Below the pieces are notes generated by a model, which was not told where the DNA came from, made no database searches, and was given only the letters and a program-made list of their open reading frames with translations. This document shows positions 49,615 through 59,312 of a stretch of 64,000 nucleotides of DNA, one piece after another. The DNA is from Sinomonas gamaensis (lineage in GTDB: Bacteria > Actinomycetota > Actinomycetes > Actinomycetales > Micrococcaceae). The stretch is from contig NZ_SSCL01000007.1 of the NCBI RefSeq assembly GCF_005876955.1, positions 149,872 through 213,871 on the forward strand. The letters run 5' to 3'. The translations under genes and the position numbers were made by a program. Within the stretch, counting starts at the first letter, position 1; the number at the start of each line of letters is the position of its first letter.

Positions 49615-52600
49615 GCATCGCGACCATGCTCCCGATCGACGACCAGATCAATCCCGGCCAGTTCCGGCTGAGCCAGGTCCAGATCGTCAACTGGGGCACG
49701 TTCCACGGCGCCCACACGATGCACGTGGACCGGGCGGGAACCCTGCTGACGGGCAATTCGGGCGTCGGGAAGTCGACGCTGTTCGACGCGATCGCCCGCG
49801 TCTTCGATGCCCGCCCGCGCTCCAACGAGGCGGCGGCCGCCAGGACGGGCCAGAGTGAGGACCGCCGCACCACCTTCACGTACATGCGCGGCAAGGTCGG
49901 CGACGTCGCGGTGGGGGAGACCCAAGCGAGCGCGTTCCAGCGGCCGGGGGCGACGTGGAGCGCCGTGGCCCTCACGTTCGACAACGCGGCCGGAACCCGC
50001 TGCACGCTCACCGCGCTGTTCGATCTTCCGAAGAACGGCACAGAGTCAAGCCTCGGACGGTTCTACATCATCGACTCCGTCCCGCTCGACGTCCGGGCCC
50101 TCGAGGGCATCGCGGACCGGCGCTTCACGCGCGGCGCCCTCGAGGGACTGTTCCCGGGCGCGCAGGTCTTCGACGTGCACAAGAACTTCGCGGAGCGCTT
50201 CCGTCGGCTCCTCGGCATCTCATCGGACCAGGCCCTTCCCCTGTTGAGGGTCATCCAGGCGGGCAAGGGGCTCGGCGGGAGCGTCAACAGCTTCTTCCGG
50301 GACCAGGTCCTCGACCCGCCGCAGACCCTTGCGGCTGCCGATCAGGTGGTCGAGGAGTTCAGCAATCTCATGTCGATCCGGCAGCGGCTCGAGGATGTCC
50401 GGCAGCAGCGCGACCAGCTCGCGCCCGTTCCGGGCCTCAACCAGCAGTACGCGCAGGCGCTCCTCGAGGCGAACCGCCTCCGCGACCTTTCGGGCTCCGC
50501 GTTCGAGCGCGTCCGCCAGCAGCATGCGGTGTCGATCCAGGAACGGATCTCGGCGCGCGCCGCTGATGCCGCGCAGTCGAAGGCCGCCGAGCTTGCCGCC
50601 GAGCGCAAGACCCGCGACGCGCTCGCGAAGCACCTGCGGGAACTCGAGGCCGAGTACAGCAACGCGGGCGGCAACCAGATCAGCGCTCTCGAGCAGCAGG
50701 TAGAGAACGCGCGCGTGGGCCTTCGGCTGCGGCGCGAGGTCGAGGCCGCGGCGCGCCAGGGGATGGACGAGGCCGGCCTGCAGCTTCCTTGGTCGGCCGA
50801 GGGGTGGGCGGCTGCCCACCAGGAGGCTGCGGCGGCGGGCGAGTTGCTCGAGGGGGATTCTGCTGCGCTGCGAGAGGCCCGCTTCGAGGCCTTCGACGCG
50901 CATGCGGCCGCCAAGCGGGATCTCGCCCAAGCCCGCCGCGAGCTCGAGTCGATGGCCGCGCGCAAGAGCCTGCTGCCGCCGTCGTCCGTGGAAAACCGGT
51001 CCGCGATCGCGGAGGCGACCGGAATTCCCGAAGAGGCGATGCCGTTCGCAGGCGAGCTGATGGACCTTGCGGAGGGCGAGGAGCGGTGGCGGCCTGCCGC
51101 GGAGCGGGCGCTGCGGTCGCTTGCGACGACGATGCTCGTCCCAGGCGAGCACTTCGCCGTCGTCGTGCGGTTCCTCGACGAACATGCGATCCGGGGCGCG
51201 CTGCGCGTGGTCGACCTCTCGGTGCCCGTGCCGGGCGCGGCGGCGGCGCTCGGCGACGTCCGCGGTGACGACCTGCTCACGAAACTCCAGATCCTTGAAG
51301 GGGAGGCCGGGACCTACGTCCGCGAGCGCATTGCCGTGGACTTCGCGTACCCGTGTGTGGAGGATCCCGACGAGCTCGCGCGGCTCGACCGCGGGCTGAG
51401 CCTCGGGGGAGTCGTGAAGCGCCATCGCGGGACGGTCGAGAAGGATGACCGCTTCGCGTCCCGCCAGGACTGGGTGCTCGGCTTCGACAACGCGGCGAAG
51501 GTCGCTGACCTGACAGCCCGCATCTCCGACCTCGAGGCCACCCTCGAACAGGCGGCTGAGGCGGCCCAGGCGAGTGAGGACTCGCACCAGGGCATGGCCC
51601 GCCGCCTTGAGGCACTGCGGCGCGTCGCCTCCGACCAGCGGGCGTGGGAGGAGGTCTCGGCCGCAGTGGCCGAGGACGAGCTCCGGCGCGCCGAGCGGCG
51701 GCTCGAGGACGCCCGCGCGGCGCAGGCAGACCTCGAGCCCCTTCGGGCGAAGGTCGAGGAAGCGCGGGCCGACCACCAGGCCTCCACCGAGGCGGCGGCC
51801 GTCCTGCAGAGCGAGCACCGGCACCTCGACGCGGCTGCGACCGCCGCGAGCCGCCTCCTCGAGGCGGCGCGGGCGCGGCTCGAGGAGGCTCCGCCGTCGG
51901 AGAACGAGGTGGAATCCCTCGCGTCCTACTTTGAGCCAGCGGCCGAGCTCACTGAACTGCACGCGCTGGACGCGCTTGCTTCCGACGTCCGCGCGCGGCT
52001 CCTCGAGGAGCTGCATGTGGCAGAGAGCCGGGGGCAGGCTGCGGCCGAGCGGCTCACGCGCATCTTCGAGGGGTTCGAGCGCGAATGGGGGCCTGGCGTG
52101 TCAGCGGACCACGGCGTCTCGGTGGCCGCCGCCGGGGCGTTCGAGGCGCGGTACCACGAGATCGTCTCGGACGGGCTTCCGGCTCAGGAGGCTGAATTCC
52201 GCCGGTTCTTCCAGCAGCGCACCCATGAGTCGTTCAGCACGCTCCTGCACCTCCTCGACGAGGAGCGCCGGGCCATTTCGGCCCGCATCCTGCCGCTCAA
52301 CGGCATCCTCGGAGGAGTCGGCTTCCACGAAGGCAGCTACCTCGAACTCGACATCAAGCAGACCGTCCCTGCCTCCGCGCGCCAGTTCAAGGACGCGATT
52401 GTCTCGGCCCTCAAGGCGCGGCACGCGGGCGACGGCGGGGGCTCACCCGGCGAGGATGTGCTTGCCACCCGCTACAAGACCCTCGAGACGCTGGTGAAGC
52501 GCCTCGGTTCACACACCCCGGAGGACCGGCGCTGGCGGGCCGAAGTGCTGGACGTGCGGACGCACGTGTTCATCTCGTGCAAGGAGCACCGCGCCGTTTC

Positions 52601-53018
52601 GACTCCCGAAGGGACGCGCGACGAGGTCTTCGTGCACTCCGACACCGGGAGCATGTCCGGCGGCGAGCGGCAGCGCTTCACCGCGTTCATCATGGCCGCC
52701 GCGCTCAGCTACCAGCTGGGGATCGCGGAGCAGGGCTTCACCACGTACGGAACCGTGATGATGGACGAGGCGTTCGTCCTCGCGTCCGAGGAGTTCGCGG
52801 GGGCCGGCATCTCGGCGCTGCACGAGTTCGGCTTCCAGCTCCTGCTCGCTGCCCCGGAGAACGTCATCGACCTCTCACGCCACCTGGGCTCCGTCACCGA
52901 GATCCTCCGCGACAAGCGCACCAACCGCTCGGGCCTCCTCGAGTCGGCGTCGGCGGACGGTGCGCCGGTCTCGCAGGCCAACCCGGTGGACATCGTCCTC
53001 CGCACGCCAGTCGGCTGA
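49611..53018 (+). CDS. jetC: Wadjet SMC-like ATPase JetC
   Basis: The MukB/MksB-like ATPase motor of the Wadjet complex, 1135 residues. Head domain N-half: [32 protein letters not shown] with Walker A at residues 48-56. Long coiled-coil arms rich in Ala/Glu/Arg cover roughly 280-480 and 620-820, with a hinge-like region between. Head C-half: signature [13 protein letters not shown] (near 1016) and Walker [12 protein letters not shown] (near 1049). ATGA overlap with jetB. The nuclease subunit jetD (DUF3322/DUF2220), normally next, is not found; an SGNH hydrolase starts 85 bp later. Confidence 0.93.
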   Translation: MSIATMLPIDDQINPGQFRLSQVQIVNWGTFHGAHTMHVDRAGTLLTGNSGVGKSTLFDAIARVFDARPRSNEAAAARTGQSEDRRTTFTYMRGKVGDVAVGETQASAFQRPGATWSAVALTFDNAAGTRCTLTALFDLPKNGTESSLGRFYIIDSVPLDVRALEGIADRRFTRGALEGLFPGAQVFDVHKNFAERFRRLLGISSDQALPLLRVIQAGKGLGGSVNSFFRDQVLDPPQTLAAADQVVEEFSNLMSIRQRLEDVRQQRDQLAPVPGLNQQYAQALLEANRLRDLSGSAFERVRQQHAVSIQERISARAADAAQSKAAELAAERKTRDALAKHLRELEAEYSNAGGNQISALEQQVENARVGLRLRREVEAAARQGMDEAGLQLPWSAEGWAAAHQEAAAAGELLEGDSAALREARFEAFDAHAAAKRDLAQARRELESMAARKSLLPPSSVENRSAIAEATGIPEEAMPFAGELMDLAEGEERWRPAAERALRSLATTMLVPGEHFAVVVRFLDEHAIRGALRVVDLSVPVPGAAAALGDVRGDDLLTKLQILEGEAGTYVRERIAVDFAYPCVEDPDELARLDRGLSLGGVVKRHRGTVEKDDRFASRQDWVLGFDNAAKVADLTARISDLEATLEQAAEAAQASEDSHQGMARRLEALRRVASDQRAWEEVSAAVAEDELRRAERRLEDARAAQADLEPLRAKVEEARADHQASTEAAAVLQSEHRHLDAAATAASRLLEAARARLEEAPPSENEVESLASYFEPAAELTELHALDALASDVRARLLEELHVAESRGQAAAERLTRIFEGFEREWGPGVSADHGVSVAAAGAFEARYHEIVSDGLPAQEAEFRRFFQQRTHESFSTLLHLLDEERRAISARILPLNGILGGVGFHEGSYLELDIKQTVPASARQFKDAIVSALKARHAGDGGGSPGEDVLATRYKTLETLVKRLGSHTPEDRRWRAEVLDVRTHVFISCKEHRAVSTPEGTRDEVFVHSDTGSMSGGERQRFTAFIMAAALSYQLGIAEQGFTTYGTVMMDEAFVLASEEFAGAGISALHEFGFQLLLAAPENVIDLSRHLGSVTEILRDKRTNRSGLLESASADGAPVSQANPVDIVLRTPVG

Positions 53019-53091
53019 CAGGACCAATGACCGGGGAAGCTCGTTAACCTGTACGTCGCCCGGGCGTTGTCCGAGCGTGGCCGAGGCTGCC

Positions 53092-53097
53092 TACAGT
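53092..53097 (+). promoter_or_regulatory. -10 box of SGNH gene, leaderless
   Basis: TACAGT ends 6 nt before GTG 53104. Same hexamer as before malQ and the antitoxin gene. Confidence 0.4.
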
Positions 53098-53103
53098 GCC
53101 CGA

Positions 53104-53940
53104 GTGGGTGGACGCGTTCGACGGCGGTTTGTTGCCCTTGGCGACTCCTTCACCGAGGGCGTGGGCGATCGGAATCCGAACCTGCCCAATGGCGTCCGCG
53201 GCTGGGCGGACAGGGTCGCGGAGAAGCTCGCGAAGCACGAGAAGGGCTGGGAATACGCCAACCTCGCGATCCGCTCGAAGCGGCTCCGCCACATCATCGA
53301 CGAACAGCTCGAGCCAGCGCTCGCGCTCGAGCCCACGCTCATCACCCTGTATGCGGGCGGCAACGACCTCCTCGACGTCGGCACGGACATGGACCGGCTT
53401 CTCGAGGACTACACCGGCCTCGTGGACCGGCTGGCCGGCACCGGCGCGACGCTCGTGCTGTTCACGGGCTACGACGTCAAGGTCAACCCGCTGCTCGAGC
53501 CCCTGCGCCGGCGCAACTGGCAGTACAACGCACGGGTGCGCGAGCTCGCCCGCGAACACGGCGCAGTCCTCGTGGACTACTGGTGCTTCGACGAGTACAA
53601 CGACAAGCGCATGTGGGATTCCGACCGGCTGCACATGTCCACGACAGGCCACAAATTCCTCGCGCGGCAGGTTCTGGCGCATCTCGGGGTGCCCACGTCG
53701 TTCAAGCCCAAGGCCTGGGAGCCGCTCGAGCCGCGGAATGCGCGCGAGTGGCTCGCCGCGCAGCGGGAGTGGATGAACGATTGGGTCGTCCCGCTCATCG
53801 GACGGAAGCTGCGCGGGGTCACCCTCGGCGACTCCCTCCTCCCGCGGTGGCCCGAGCCGGTGAAGGTGCCACGGAAGGGCGGCCTCCGCCGCTACGTGGT
53901 CGAGCATCCGGAGGTATTGGAGGGGCGTAGGCTGGCCTAA
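53104..53940 (+). CDS. SGNH/GDSL hydrolase (paralogue 1)
   Basis: A serine esterase-type hydrolase of 278 residues. Block I FVALGDSFTEGVGD holds the nucleophile Ser, block III LYAGGNDLLD the oxyanion Asn, and block V MWDSDRLHMSTTGHKFLA the Asp-His pair; the block II Gly is near GWEYANLAIRSKRL. No signal peptide, so cytoplasmic. Closely similar to the gene at 63092, with a longer C-terminus. It stands in the place where jetD would be expected but has no link to Wadjet known to me. Stop overlaps the MFS start (TAATG). Confidence 0.88.
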   Translation: MGGRVRRRFVALGDSFTEGVGDRNPNLPNGVRGWADRVAEKLAKHEKGWEYANLAIRSKRLRHIIDEQLEPALALEPTLITLYAGGNDLLDVGTDMDRLLEDYTGLVDRLAGTGATLVLFTGYDVKVNPLLEPLRRRNWQYNARVRELAREHGAVLVDYWCFDEYNDKRMWDSDRLHMSTTGHKFLARQVLAHLGVPTSFKPKAWEPLEPRNAREWLAAQREWMNDWVVPLIGRKLRGVTLGDSLLPRWPEPVKVPRKGGLRRYVVEHPEVLEGRRLA

Positions 53941-55178
53941 TGCCGTTGCCTGCCCTGAATCGTTCCGGCAATCTGAGCACGGCATGGCTGCTCGTCCTCG
54001 CTTTCCTCGCGATGACGGCCCCCTTTGCCACCGACCTGTATCTTCCGGGGTTCCCCCGCGTCCAGCAGGACTTCGCCGCGACGGCCTCGGGCGTCCAGCT
54101 CACACTGACGGGGTTCCTGATCGGCATGGCGTTCGGGCAGCTCGGATTCGGCGCCCTCTCGGATCGGCACGGCCGGATCGTCCCGCTTCTGTGCGGCAAC
54201 GTGCTCGCGCTGGCGTCGTCGGCCCTCGCGGCCGCGGCGCCGTCAATCGAGGTGCTCGTCGCGGCGAGGCTCGGGCAGGGGCTCGGCGGGGCGGCCGGGG
54301 TGGTGATCGCCCGGGCCATCATCGTGGACCTCACGCACGATTCCGAGACGGCCCGGACCATGAGCCTCATGATGACGGTCGGTGGGATCGCCCCGATCCT
54401 CGCCCCCTCCATCGGCGCGTTCCTTCAGGGGCCTTTCGGGTGGCGTGGGGTGATGTGGACGCTCGCCGGGCTGTTCGCGCTCATGATGTGCGCCGTCGCC
54501 CTCGTGTTCGGCGAGACGCGACCCCCTGAAGAGCGCCACGGCGCGAGCCTCCTCGGGGGCCTCGCGCAGGTCGTCCGCGTGCGGCGCTACCTCCTGTTCG
54601 CGGCCCTGTTCGCCACGACGTTCGCGGTCATGATGACCTACATCTCCGCGTCGAGCTTTGTGTACCAGAACGTGATGGGGTTCAGCGCGGTCGGCTACGG
54701 CCTCGCGTTCGGCCTCAACGCCGCGGGCCTCATCACGTCCGGCTACATCTCCTCCCGGCTGGCGCGCACCGTGGGGCCGCTGCGGACGGTTCGGGTCGCG
54801 GTCCCCACGCTGTTCGCGTTCTGCGTCCTGACGCTCGTCGTCGCTCTCCTCCCCGGTCCGCGCTGGCTGCTCGCCGTGCCGATCTGGCTCGCCGTGACCA
54901 CGGTCGGGTTCATCATGGGCAACTCGACCGCCCTCGCGCTGGGCGCCGTGCGGCACGTCTCCGGCAGTGGCTCCGCGGGCCTCGGCTTTGCCCAGTTCGT
55001 CTTCGGTGCGCTGGTGTCGCCGCTTTCCGGGATCGGTGGCGCGGACACGGCGCTCCCGATGGCGGTGCTGATGACGATGGCGGGCGGCGTCGCGACACTG
55101 CTTCTCGCCATGGCATCTCGGCGGGCACGCGTCCTAGCCGGCCAGCAGGAACGCGACGAGTCCGACGAGCGGCAGTGA
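53940..55178 (+). CDS. Bcr/CflA-type MFS drug transporter
   Basis: A 412-residue, 12-TM exporter of the Bcr/CflA (DHA1) group. Marks: FATDLYLPGFPRVQQDFAATASGVQLTLTGFLIGMAFGQLGFGALSDRHGR is the family's N-terminal pattern, followed by LGQGLGGAAGVVIARAIIVDL. Co-transcribed with the SGNH hydrolase through a TAATG overlap. Its 3' end overlaps the convergent DUF1304 gene by 45 bp. Confidence 0.92.
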   Translation: MPLPALNRSGNLSTAWLLVLAFLAMTAPFATDLYLPGFPRVQQDFAATASGVQLTLTGFLIGMAFGQLGFGALSDRHGRIVPLLCGNVLALASSALAAAAPSIEVLVAARLGQGLGGAAGVVIARAIIVDLTHDSETARTMSLMMTVGGIAPILAPSIGAFLQGPFGWRGVMWTLAGLFALMMCAVALVFGETRPPEERHGASLLGGLAQVVRVRRYLLFAALFATTFAVMMTYISASSFVYQNVMGFSAVGYGLAFGLNAAGLITSGYISSRLARTVGPLRTVRVAVPTLFAFCVLTLVVALLPGPRWLLAVPIWLAVTTVGFIMGNSTALALGAVRHVSGSGSAGLGFAQFVFGALVSPLSGIGGADTALPMAVLMTMAGGVATLLLAMASRRARVLAGQQERDESDERQ

Positions 55179-55523
55179 CGCCTGGCCGATCGCACTGCGC
55201 CATAGCCGCGGCTCAGTCACGCTGAGCCAGGGGCCAAGGAGCAGGTGCGCCCCCAGGGCGAAGAGCACGATGCCCACTCCCGCGGACCGCGCCGAGGGGC
55301 CATCTGCATTCACGAGCCAGAGGCCGATCGCGAGGCCGAGGGCAGTCACGATGTTGTACGCGCCCACGTTCATGGCCCACATGCGAACGGCGGATTCCTC
55401 GCCGGGCTCGATGTAGAACATCGAGTGGAAGCGCTGGTCGCGGTGGAAGAAGATCTCGAGGATCCCGACGGAGACGAGCGTGAGCGCGAAGAGTCCGGCG
55501 GCGAGCTGGGTGACGGGGTTCAT
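55134..55523 (-). CDS. DUF1304 family membrane protein
   Basis: A 129-residue protein with four TM helices: residues 5-25, 48-70, 78-98 and 105-127. The DUF1304 pattern MFYIEPGEESAVRMWAMNVGAYNIVTALGLAIGLWL, with conserved NxGxYN, is clear. Function unknown. Divergent from a MarR gene across an 87-bp gap holding a perfect inverted repeat, the usual arrangement for this family. Confidence 0.9.
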   Translation of the reverse strand: MNPVTQLAAGLFALTLVSVGILEIFFHRDQRFHSMFYIEPGEESAVRMWAMNVGAYNIVTALGLAIGLWLVNADGPSARSAGVGIVLFALGAHLLLGPWLSVTEPRLWRSAIGQASLPLVGLVAFLLAG

Positions 55524-55553
55524 GGCGGCCTCCTGGGCCGAGTGCCGATAAAC

Positions 55554-55572
55554 TAGTCAGAAAGACTGACTA
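55554..55572. promoter_or_regulatory. MarR-type operator between DUF1304 and marR
   Basis: TAGTCAG (55554-55560) and CTGACTA (55566-55572) are perfect 7-bp arms around AAAGA, in the AT-rich centre of the divergent gap. Probable binding site of the adjacent MarR protein controlling both genes. Confidence 0.65.
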
Positions 55573-55610
55573 ATTATGGGCTCGTCCCGAGCCGGAAGAC
55601 AAGGGAGGGG

Positions 55611-56039
55611 ATGGACTCGGAAGAGCTGAATATCGGCCTCCTGCTTCGCTTCCCATACCGTGCGCTCGAGGACCGGATCTTCGCTGCACTCGCGAGGGCC
55701 GGCTTCGACATCACTCCGGCGCAGGCAAGGCTCTTTCGGCGCGTGGCCCCGGAAGGCTCGCGAGTGACCGATCTTGCAGAGCGGGCGCGGGTCACCAAGC
55801 AGACGGCGAGCGTGCTTGTCCAGGGTCTCGTGGATGCCGGCTACGCCGAGCGGTTCCCCGACCCCAAGGACGCCCGGGCGTCGCTGGTCCGGGCGTCTGC
55901 ACTCGGACTGCAGGCCGCGGCGGTCGTGGACGCCGAGATCGCCCGAGTCGAGGCCGAATGGAGCAGGGCGATCGGTCCGACCCGGTACGCCCGCCTGCGG
56001 CGCGACCTCGGGGAGCTCGTCCGGCACCTGCAGGGTTGA
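55611..56039 (+). CDS. MarR family transcriptional regulator
   Basis: A 142-residue regulator. Winged helix: ITPAQARLFRRVAPEGSRVTDLAERARVTKQTASVLVQGLVDAGYAERFPDPKDARASLVRASALG. ATG 55611 follows GGGAGGGG directly upstream. Divergent from DUF1304, which it likely controls via the TAGTCAG inverted repeat. Confidence 0.88.
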   Translation: MDSEELNIGLLLRFPYRALEDRIFAALARAGFDITPAQARLFRRVAPEGSRVTDLAERARVTKQTASVLVQGLVDAGYAERFPDPKDARASLVRASALGLQAAAVVDAEIARVEAEWSRAIGPTRYARLRRDLGELVRHLQG

Positions 56040-56124
56040 GCGCGCTACGCAAACGCAACCCGACCGTCGTCATCCGCCGCTAGACTCACCTCGACCGCCT
56101 CACGCCGCGCGAAGGAGCACGACC

Positions 56125-57420
56125 ATGACTACTTGGCGGATCCGGGACTTCCACCCCTCCGACCTGGACGGCATCCTCCACCTGTGGAGCGCGATGACCG
56201 AGTCCGGGATCGAGCCCGTGTACTCGCTCTCCGAGGTGCTCGCGAGCTGCCAGGCGGACTATGCGGTCATCGCGGTCCAGGGCGAAGACATCGTGGGAGC
56301 CGCCGTCGGCCGCGCGGCGCATGAGCAGGGGTGGATTGTCTTCCTCGCGACCCTTCCCGAGTGGCGAAGCCGGGGGATCGGGACGGCGCTGCTCGCGGCG
56401 CTCGAGCACCGCATGGCGCCCCTCGGGCTCACCAAGCTGTCCGCTCTCATGCCGGACACAGAGAAGCGGATCAACGCGTTCCTCAACCGCGGCTTCAAGG
56501 ACGTCAAGAACCTGCGCTTCTTCGAGCGCCAGATCCCGGTCCAGCGCGCGGAGCTGGAGCCGCTGGCCCAACTGGGCGGCCGGGTGCTGCCGCGCGACCT
56601 CTGGGAGAACGTGGCCGGGATGCAGCGTGAGAAGCAGCTGCTCGAGCGGCGACTCGTGCTCCCGCTCGCGCAGGCCGAGCTCGCGGACGAATTCGGCGTG
56701 GTGCCGCCGCGCGCCGTCGTCCTCTTCGGCCCTCCCGGCACCGGCAAGACGACGTTCGCCAAGGCGATCGCGTCCCGGCTCGAGTGGCCGTTCGTCGAGG
56801 TGTTCCCGTCCCGCCTCGCCGCCGACTCGGAGGGCCTCGCCGGCGCCCTGCGGCGCACGTTCCTCGAGATCTCCGAGCTCGAGCACGCGGTGGTGTTCCT
56901 CGACGAGGTCGAGGAGATCGCCTCCCACCGAGCGGGCGACCCGCCGAGCCCCAACCAGGGCGTCACCAACGAGCTCCTCAAGATCATCCCCGCGTTCCGC
57001 GAGCAGCCCGGCCGGCTCCTGGTCTGCGCGACCAACTTCATCCGCGCGCTCGACTCCGCGTTCCTCCGGCATGGGCGGTTCGACTACGTCATCCCCATCG
57101 GCCTTCCGGATGCCGAGGCGCGCCGGGCCATGTGGCAGAGGTTCATCCCCACGGCGGTCGTCGGGGACGTGGACGTCGAACTGCTCGTCGAGCGCACGGA
57201 GGGCTTCTCGCCCGCCGACATCGAGTTTGCGGCCCGCTCGGCGTCACAACGCGCCCTCGAGAAGGCGGTGTATGCGCCCGCCGGGGAGGTCAAGACCACG
57301 GGCCGCCGCGGCCCCACGACCGAGGATTACCTCGAGGCCGTCGCCGAGACGAAGACGACGGTGAGCGAGGAGGTTGCTGCGGACTTCCTCGAGGACATCG
57401 AGCAGCTGGCACGCGTGTGA
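56125..57420 (+). CDS. GNAT acetyltransferase-AAA+ ATPase fusion
   Basis: A 431-residue two-domain protein. Residues about 1-135 are a GNAT acetyltransferase (acetyl-CoA site PEWRSRGIGTALLAALEHR at 79-95, fold end NAFLNRGFKDVKNLRFFER). Residues about 160-420 are an AAA+ ATPase of the FtsH/Cdc48-like branch: Walker A FGPPGTGKTT (201-210), Walker B VVFLDEVEE (256-264), sensor LLVCATNFIRALDSAFLRHGRFD with arginine finger, and lid FSPADIEFAARSASQRAL. No protease domain. RBS GAAGGAG 7 nt before ATG 56125. The fusion suggests energy-dependent handling of an acetylated target, which is speculative. Confidence 0.88.
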   Translation: MTTWRIRDFHPSDLDGILHLWSAMTESGIEPVYSLSEVLASCQADYAVIAVQGEDIVGAAVGRAAHEQGWIVFLATLPEWRSRGIGTALLAALEHRMAPLGLTKLSALMPDTEKRINAFLNRGFKDVKNLRFFERQIPVQRAELEPLAQLGGRVLPRDLWENVAGMQREKQLLERRLVLPLAQAELADEFGVVPPRAVVLFGPPGTGKTTFAKAIASRLEWPFVEVFPSRLAADSEGLAGALRRTFLEISELEHAVVFLDEVEEIASHRAGDPPSPNQGVTNELLKIIPAFREQPGRLLVCATNFIRALDSAFLRHGRFDYVIPIGLPDAEARRAMWQRFIPTAVVGDVDVELLVERTEGFSPADIEFAARSASQRALEKAVYAPAGEVKTTGRRGPTTEDYLEAVAETKTTVSEEVAADFLEDIEQLARV

Positions 57421-57463
57421 CGTCGGTTCTGTCCCGCGGGTCAACCGTGGCAGAGTGTTCCGC

Positions 57464-58561
57464 ATGACTGGAGCCCTCTTGAAGGCCGCCCACCGCGTCG
57501 GGGACCGGGTGCATGCCGCTCAGACGGCAGCGGCGCGCAGACTCGGCTTCATCCCGCAGATCGTCGCCTTCCGCGGCTACGGCACCACCTCCCGTGTCCG
57601 GATCCTCGCTCGCGTCCTCTACGGCCCGCCCGGGCTGCATGAGCTCGGGGCGAATACGACGACGGCGCCCTCCCGAGGGCGCGACCGGTCCCGCGACGTC
57701 GGGTGGGCCGAGCCGCCCACACCGAGCGGCTGGACGGGGACCGAAGACATCCGTGGCTGGCGCGCCTTCACGAGTGTGCCCATCGAGTACGCGGCGGTGA
57801 CGATCGAGCTCGACGGCCAGACGGCGACGGTGCGCGCGGATTTCGGCGGGGTGATCGACGCGATGGTCTCCGCGTCCCTCGAGCCGGGGTGGCACCCTGT
57901 GAAGCTGACGGCGGAAGGCATGGAGCCCGCCGTCGGGCAGGTCTTGATCGTGGACCCGGCGGCGACCTTCGGCATTGTGTCCGACATCGACGACACCGTC
58001 ATGGTCACCGCGCTCCCGCGGCCGTTCCTCGCCCTGTGGAACACCTTTGTGCTGAGCGAGCGGGCGCGCACACCCACCCCCGGGATGTCCGTGCTCCTCG
58101 ACCGGCTTGCCGCCCGCCACCCGGCGGCCCCCATCGTGTACCTCTCGACCGGCCCGTGGAACGCGGCGCCCACGCTCTCGCGCTTCCTCGGCCGAAACCT
58201 GTACCCGGCGGGCCCTCTCCTGCTCACTGACTGGGGGATGACGGCGGACAGCTGGTTCCGCAGCGGCCGCGAGCACAAGGCCAGGAACCTTGCGCGCCTC
58301 GCGGCCGAGTTCCCGGACCTCAAGTGGCTCCTCATCGGCGACAACGGCCAGCACGACGAGTCCATCTACGCGGAATTCGCGCGGCGTCATCCGGAAAGTG
58401 TCGCGGCCGTGGCGATCCGCGAGCTCTCCGCCGGCGAGGCCGTGTTCTCCGGCGGCACGACGCACGACGGGCGGCCGACACCGGTCCCCGGTACCCCATG
58501 GGCGTCCGCACCCGATGGTGCCGGGCTCGCGGAGCAGCTGGAGAAGTTCGGGCTCCTCTGA
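57464..58561 (+). CDS. App1-like phosphatidate phosphatase (DUF2183)
   Basis: A HAD-type phosphatase of 365 residues with the App1 catalytic domain. The DxDxT motif is in FGIVSDIDDTVMVTALPRP, followed by IVYLSTGPWNAAPTLSRFLGRN (motif II Ser/Thr) and LLIGDNGQHDESIYAEFARRHPE (motif IV acidic GDNGQHD). The N-terminal half is a beta-rich domain (VEYAAVTIEL-type). Removes phosphate from phosphatidic acid in yeast; the bacterial substrate is unproven. Start ATG 57464, 43 bp after the GNAT-AAA+ gene and likely co-transcribed. Confidence 0.88.
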   Translation: MTGALLKAAHRVGDRVHAAQTAAARRLGFIPQIVAFRGYGTTSRVRILARVLYGPPGLHELGANTTTAPSRGRDRSRDVGWAEPPTPSGWTGTEDIRGWRAFTSVPIEYAAVTIELDGQTATVRADFGGVIDAMVSASLEPGWHPVKLTAEGMEPAVGQVLIVDPAATFGIVSDIDDTVMVTALPRPFLALWNTFVLSERARTPTPGMSVLLDRLAARHPAAPIVYLSTGPWNAAPTLSRFLGRNLYPAGPLLLTDWGMTADSWFRSGREHKARNLARLAAEFPDLKWLLIGDNGQHDESIYAEFARRHPESVAAVAIRELSAGEAVFSGGTTHDGRPTPVPGTPWASAPDGAGLAEQLEKFGLL

Positions 58562-58564
58562 GCG

Positions 58565-58969
58565 CTACACGCGCACGACTTCCGGGCCGCCGAGCGGTTC
58601 GAGGACGTCGAAGTCGCCGTCCTGAGTGACAACCGGTAGTCCGTTGGCCAAGGCCACGGCTGCGATCCACAGGTCATTCACGTTGGCGCGCAGGCCTTCC
58701 TCTGCAAGTCGGACCCGGAGACGGGCCCACTCGCCGGCCGCCGCCGAATCGATGGGCAGCGGAAGTAGACTCTGGGCGACCTGGAGGGTGCTGAGGCGAC
58801 GTGCGCGGGTGGCGGTGTCGTGAGCGGCGAGTACCCCCGTGTTGAGCTCGGCGAGGGTCACAACGCTGACGCTGAGCTCATCGGGAAGGCGTTCGACGTC
58901 GAGTGGCCGCCCCGACTCTTTCGCGATGAAGAGGCTCGTGTCTGCCAAGCCCACGCGATGTCGAGTCAC
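58565..58969 (-). CDS. vapC: PIN-domain toxin (VapC family)
   Basis: A 134-residue PIN ribonuclease, the toxin of a type II toxin-antitoxin pair that cuts RNA. The acidic residues are present: Asp in GLADTSLFIA, Glu in VVTLAELNTGV, Asp in NVNDLWIAAVA and Asp in VVTQDGDFD. Start GTG 58969 overlaps the antitoxin stop (GTGA), so translation is coupled. Convergent with the App1-like gene. Confidence 0.9.
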   Translation of the reverse strand: MTRHRVGLADTSLFIAKESGRPLDVERLPDELSVSVVTLAELNTGVLAAHDTATRARRLSTLQVAQSLLPLPIDSAAAGEWARLRVRLAEEGLRANVNDLWIAAVALANGLPVVTQDGDFDVLEPLGGPEVVRV

Positions 58970-59226
58970 GTCAGGGGGCCAAGATCGTCGGTCGTATCCC
59001 CGGCCAGACGATCCAGGTCGTCGCGAAGGGATGGATCTGCCTGAGCCGTCAGCAGCCGTTCGGAGAACTCATGGCGGGGAATCGTCCTGCGAAGCCGGGA
59101 CCGAAGGGGAACGATCTCGGCAACGGGTTCGCCGTTGACCGTCACCGTCACGCTGTTCCCCTGGGAGACGTCGTGCAGCACCCGAGCCGTGTGATTGCGT
59201 AGGTCACGGGACGCCACTGTGCTCAT
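58966..59226 (-). CDS. Phd/YefM-type antitoxin
   Basis: An 86-residue antitoxin with the Phd/YefM N-terminal DNA-binding fold (STVASRDLRNHTARVLHDVSQGNSVTVTVNGEPVAEIVPL) and a flexible C-terminus that should wrap the toxin. First gene of the pair and normally its autorepressor. ATG 59226 is preferred over GTG 59235 because TACAGT ends 7 nt before it. Confidence 0.9.
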   Translation of the reverse strand: MSTVASRDLRNHTARVLHDVSQGNSVTVTVNGEPVAEIVPLRSRLRRTIPRHEFSERLLTAQADPSLRDDLDRLAGDTTDDLGPLT

Positions 59227-59233
59227 GGGGCCC

Positions 59234-59239
59234 ACTGTA
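59234..59239 (-). promoter_or_regulatory. -10 box of the toxin-antitoxin operon, leaderless
   Basis: Minus-strand TACAGT is followed by GGGCCCC and then the antitoxin ATG. It is nearly identical to the malQ start region. Confidence 0.45.
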
Positions 59240-59312
59240 GCACTTTTGCCACACCCTGAGTTTGAGGGCCCAACCCTTGCCCTCCCGGCACCTCCCGTAG
59301 TGAGAATGGCCC

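Noticed and set aside
53019..53103. Remnant of jetD after jetC
   Set aside because: Only 85 bp with no DUF3322/DUF2220-like coding sequence in any frame.
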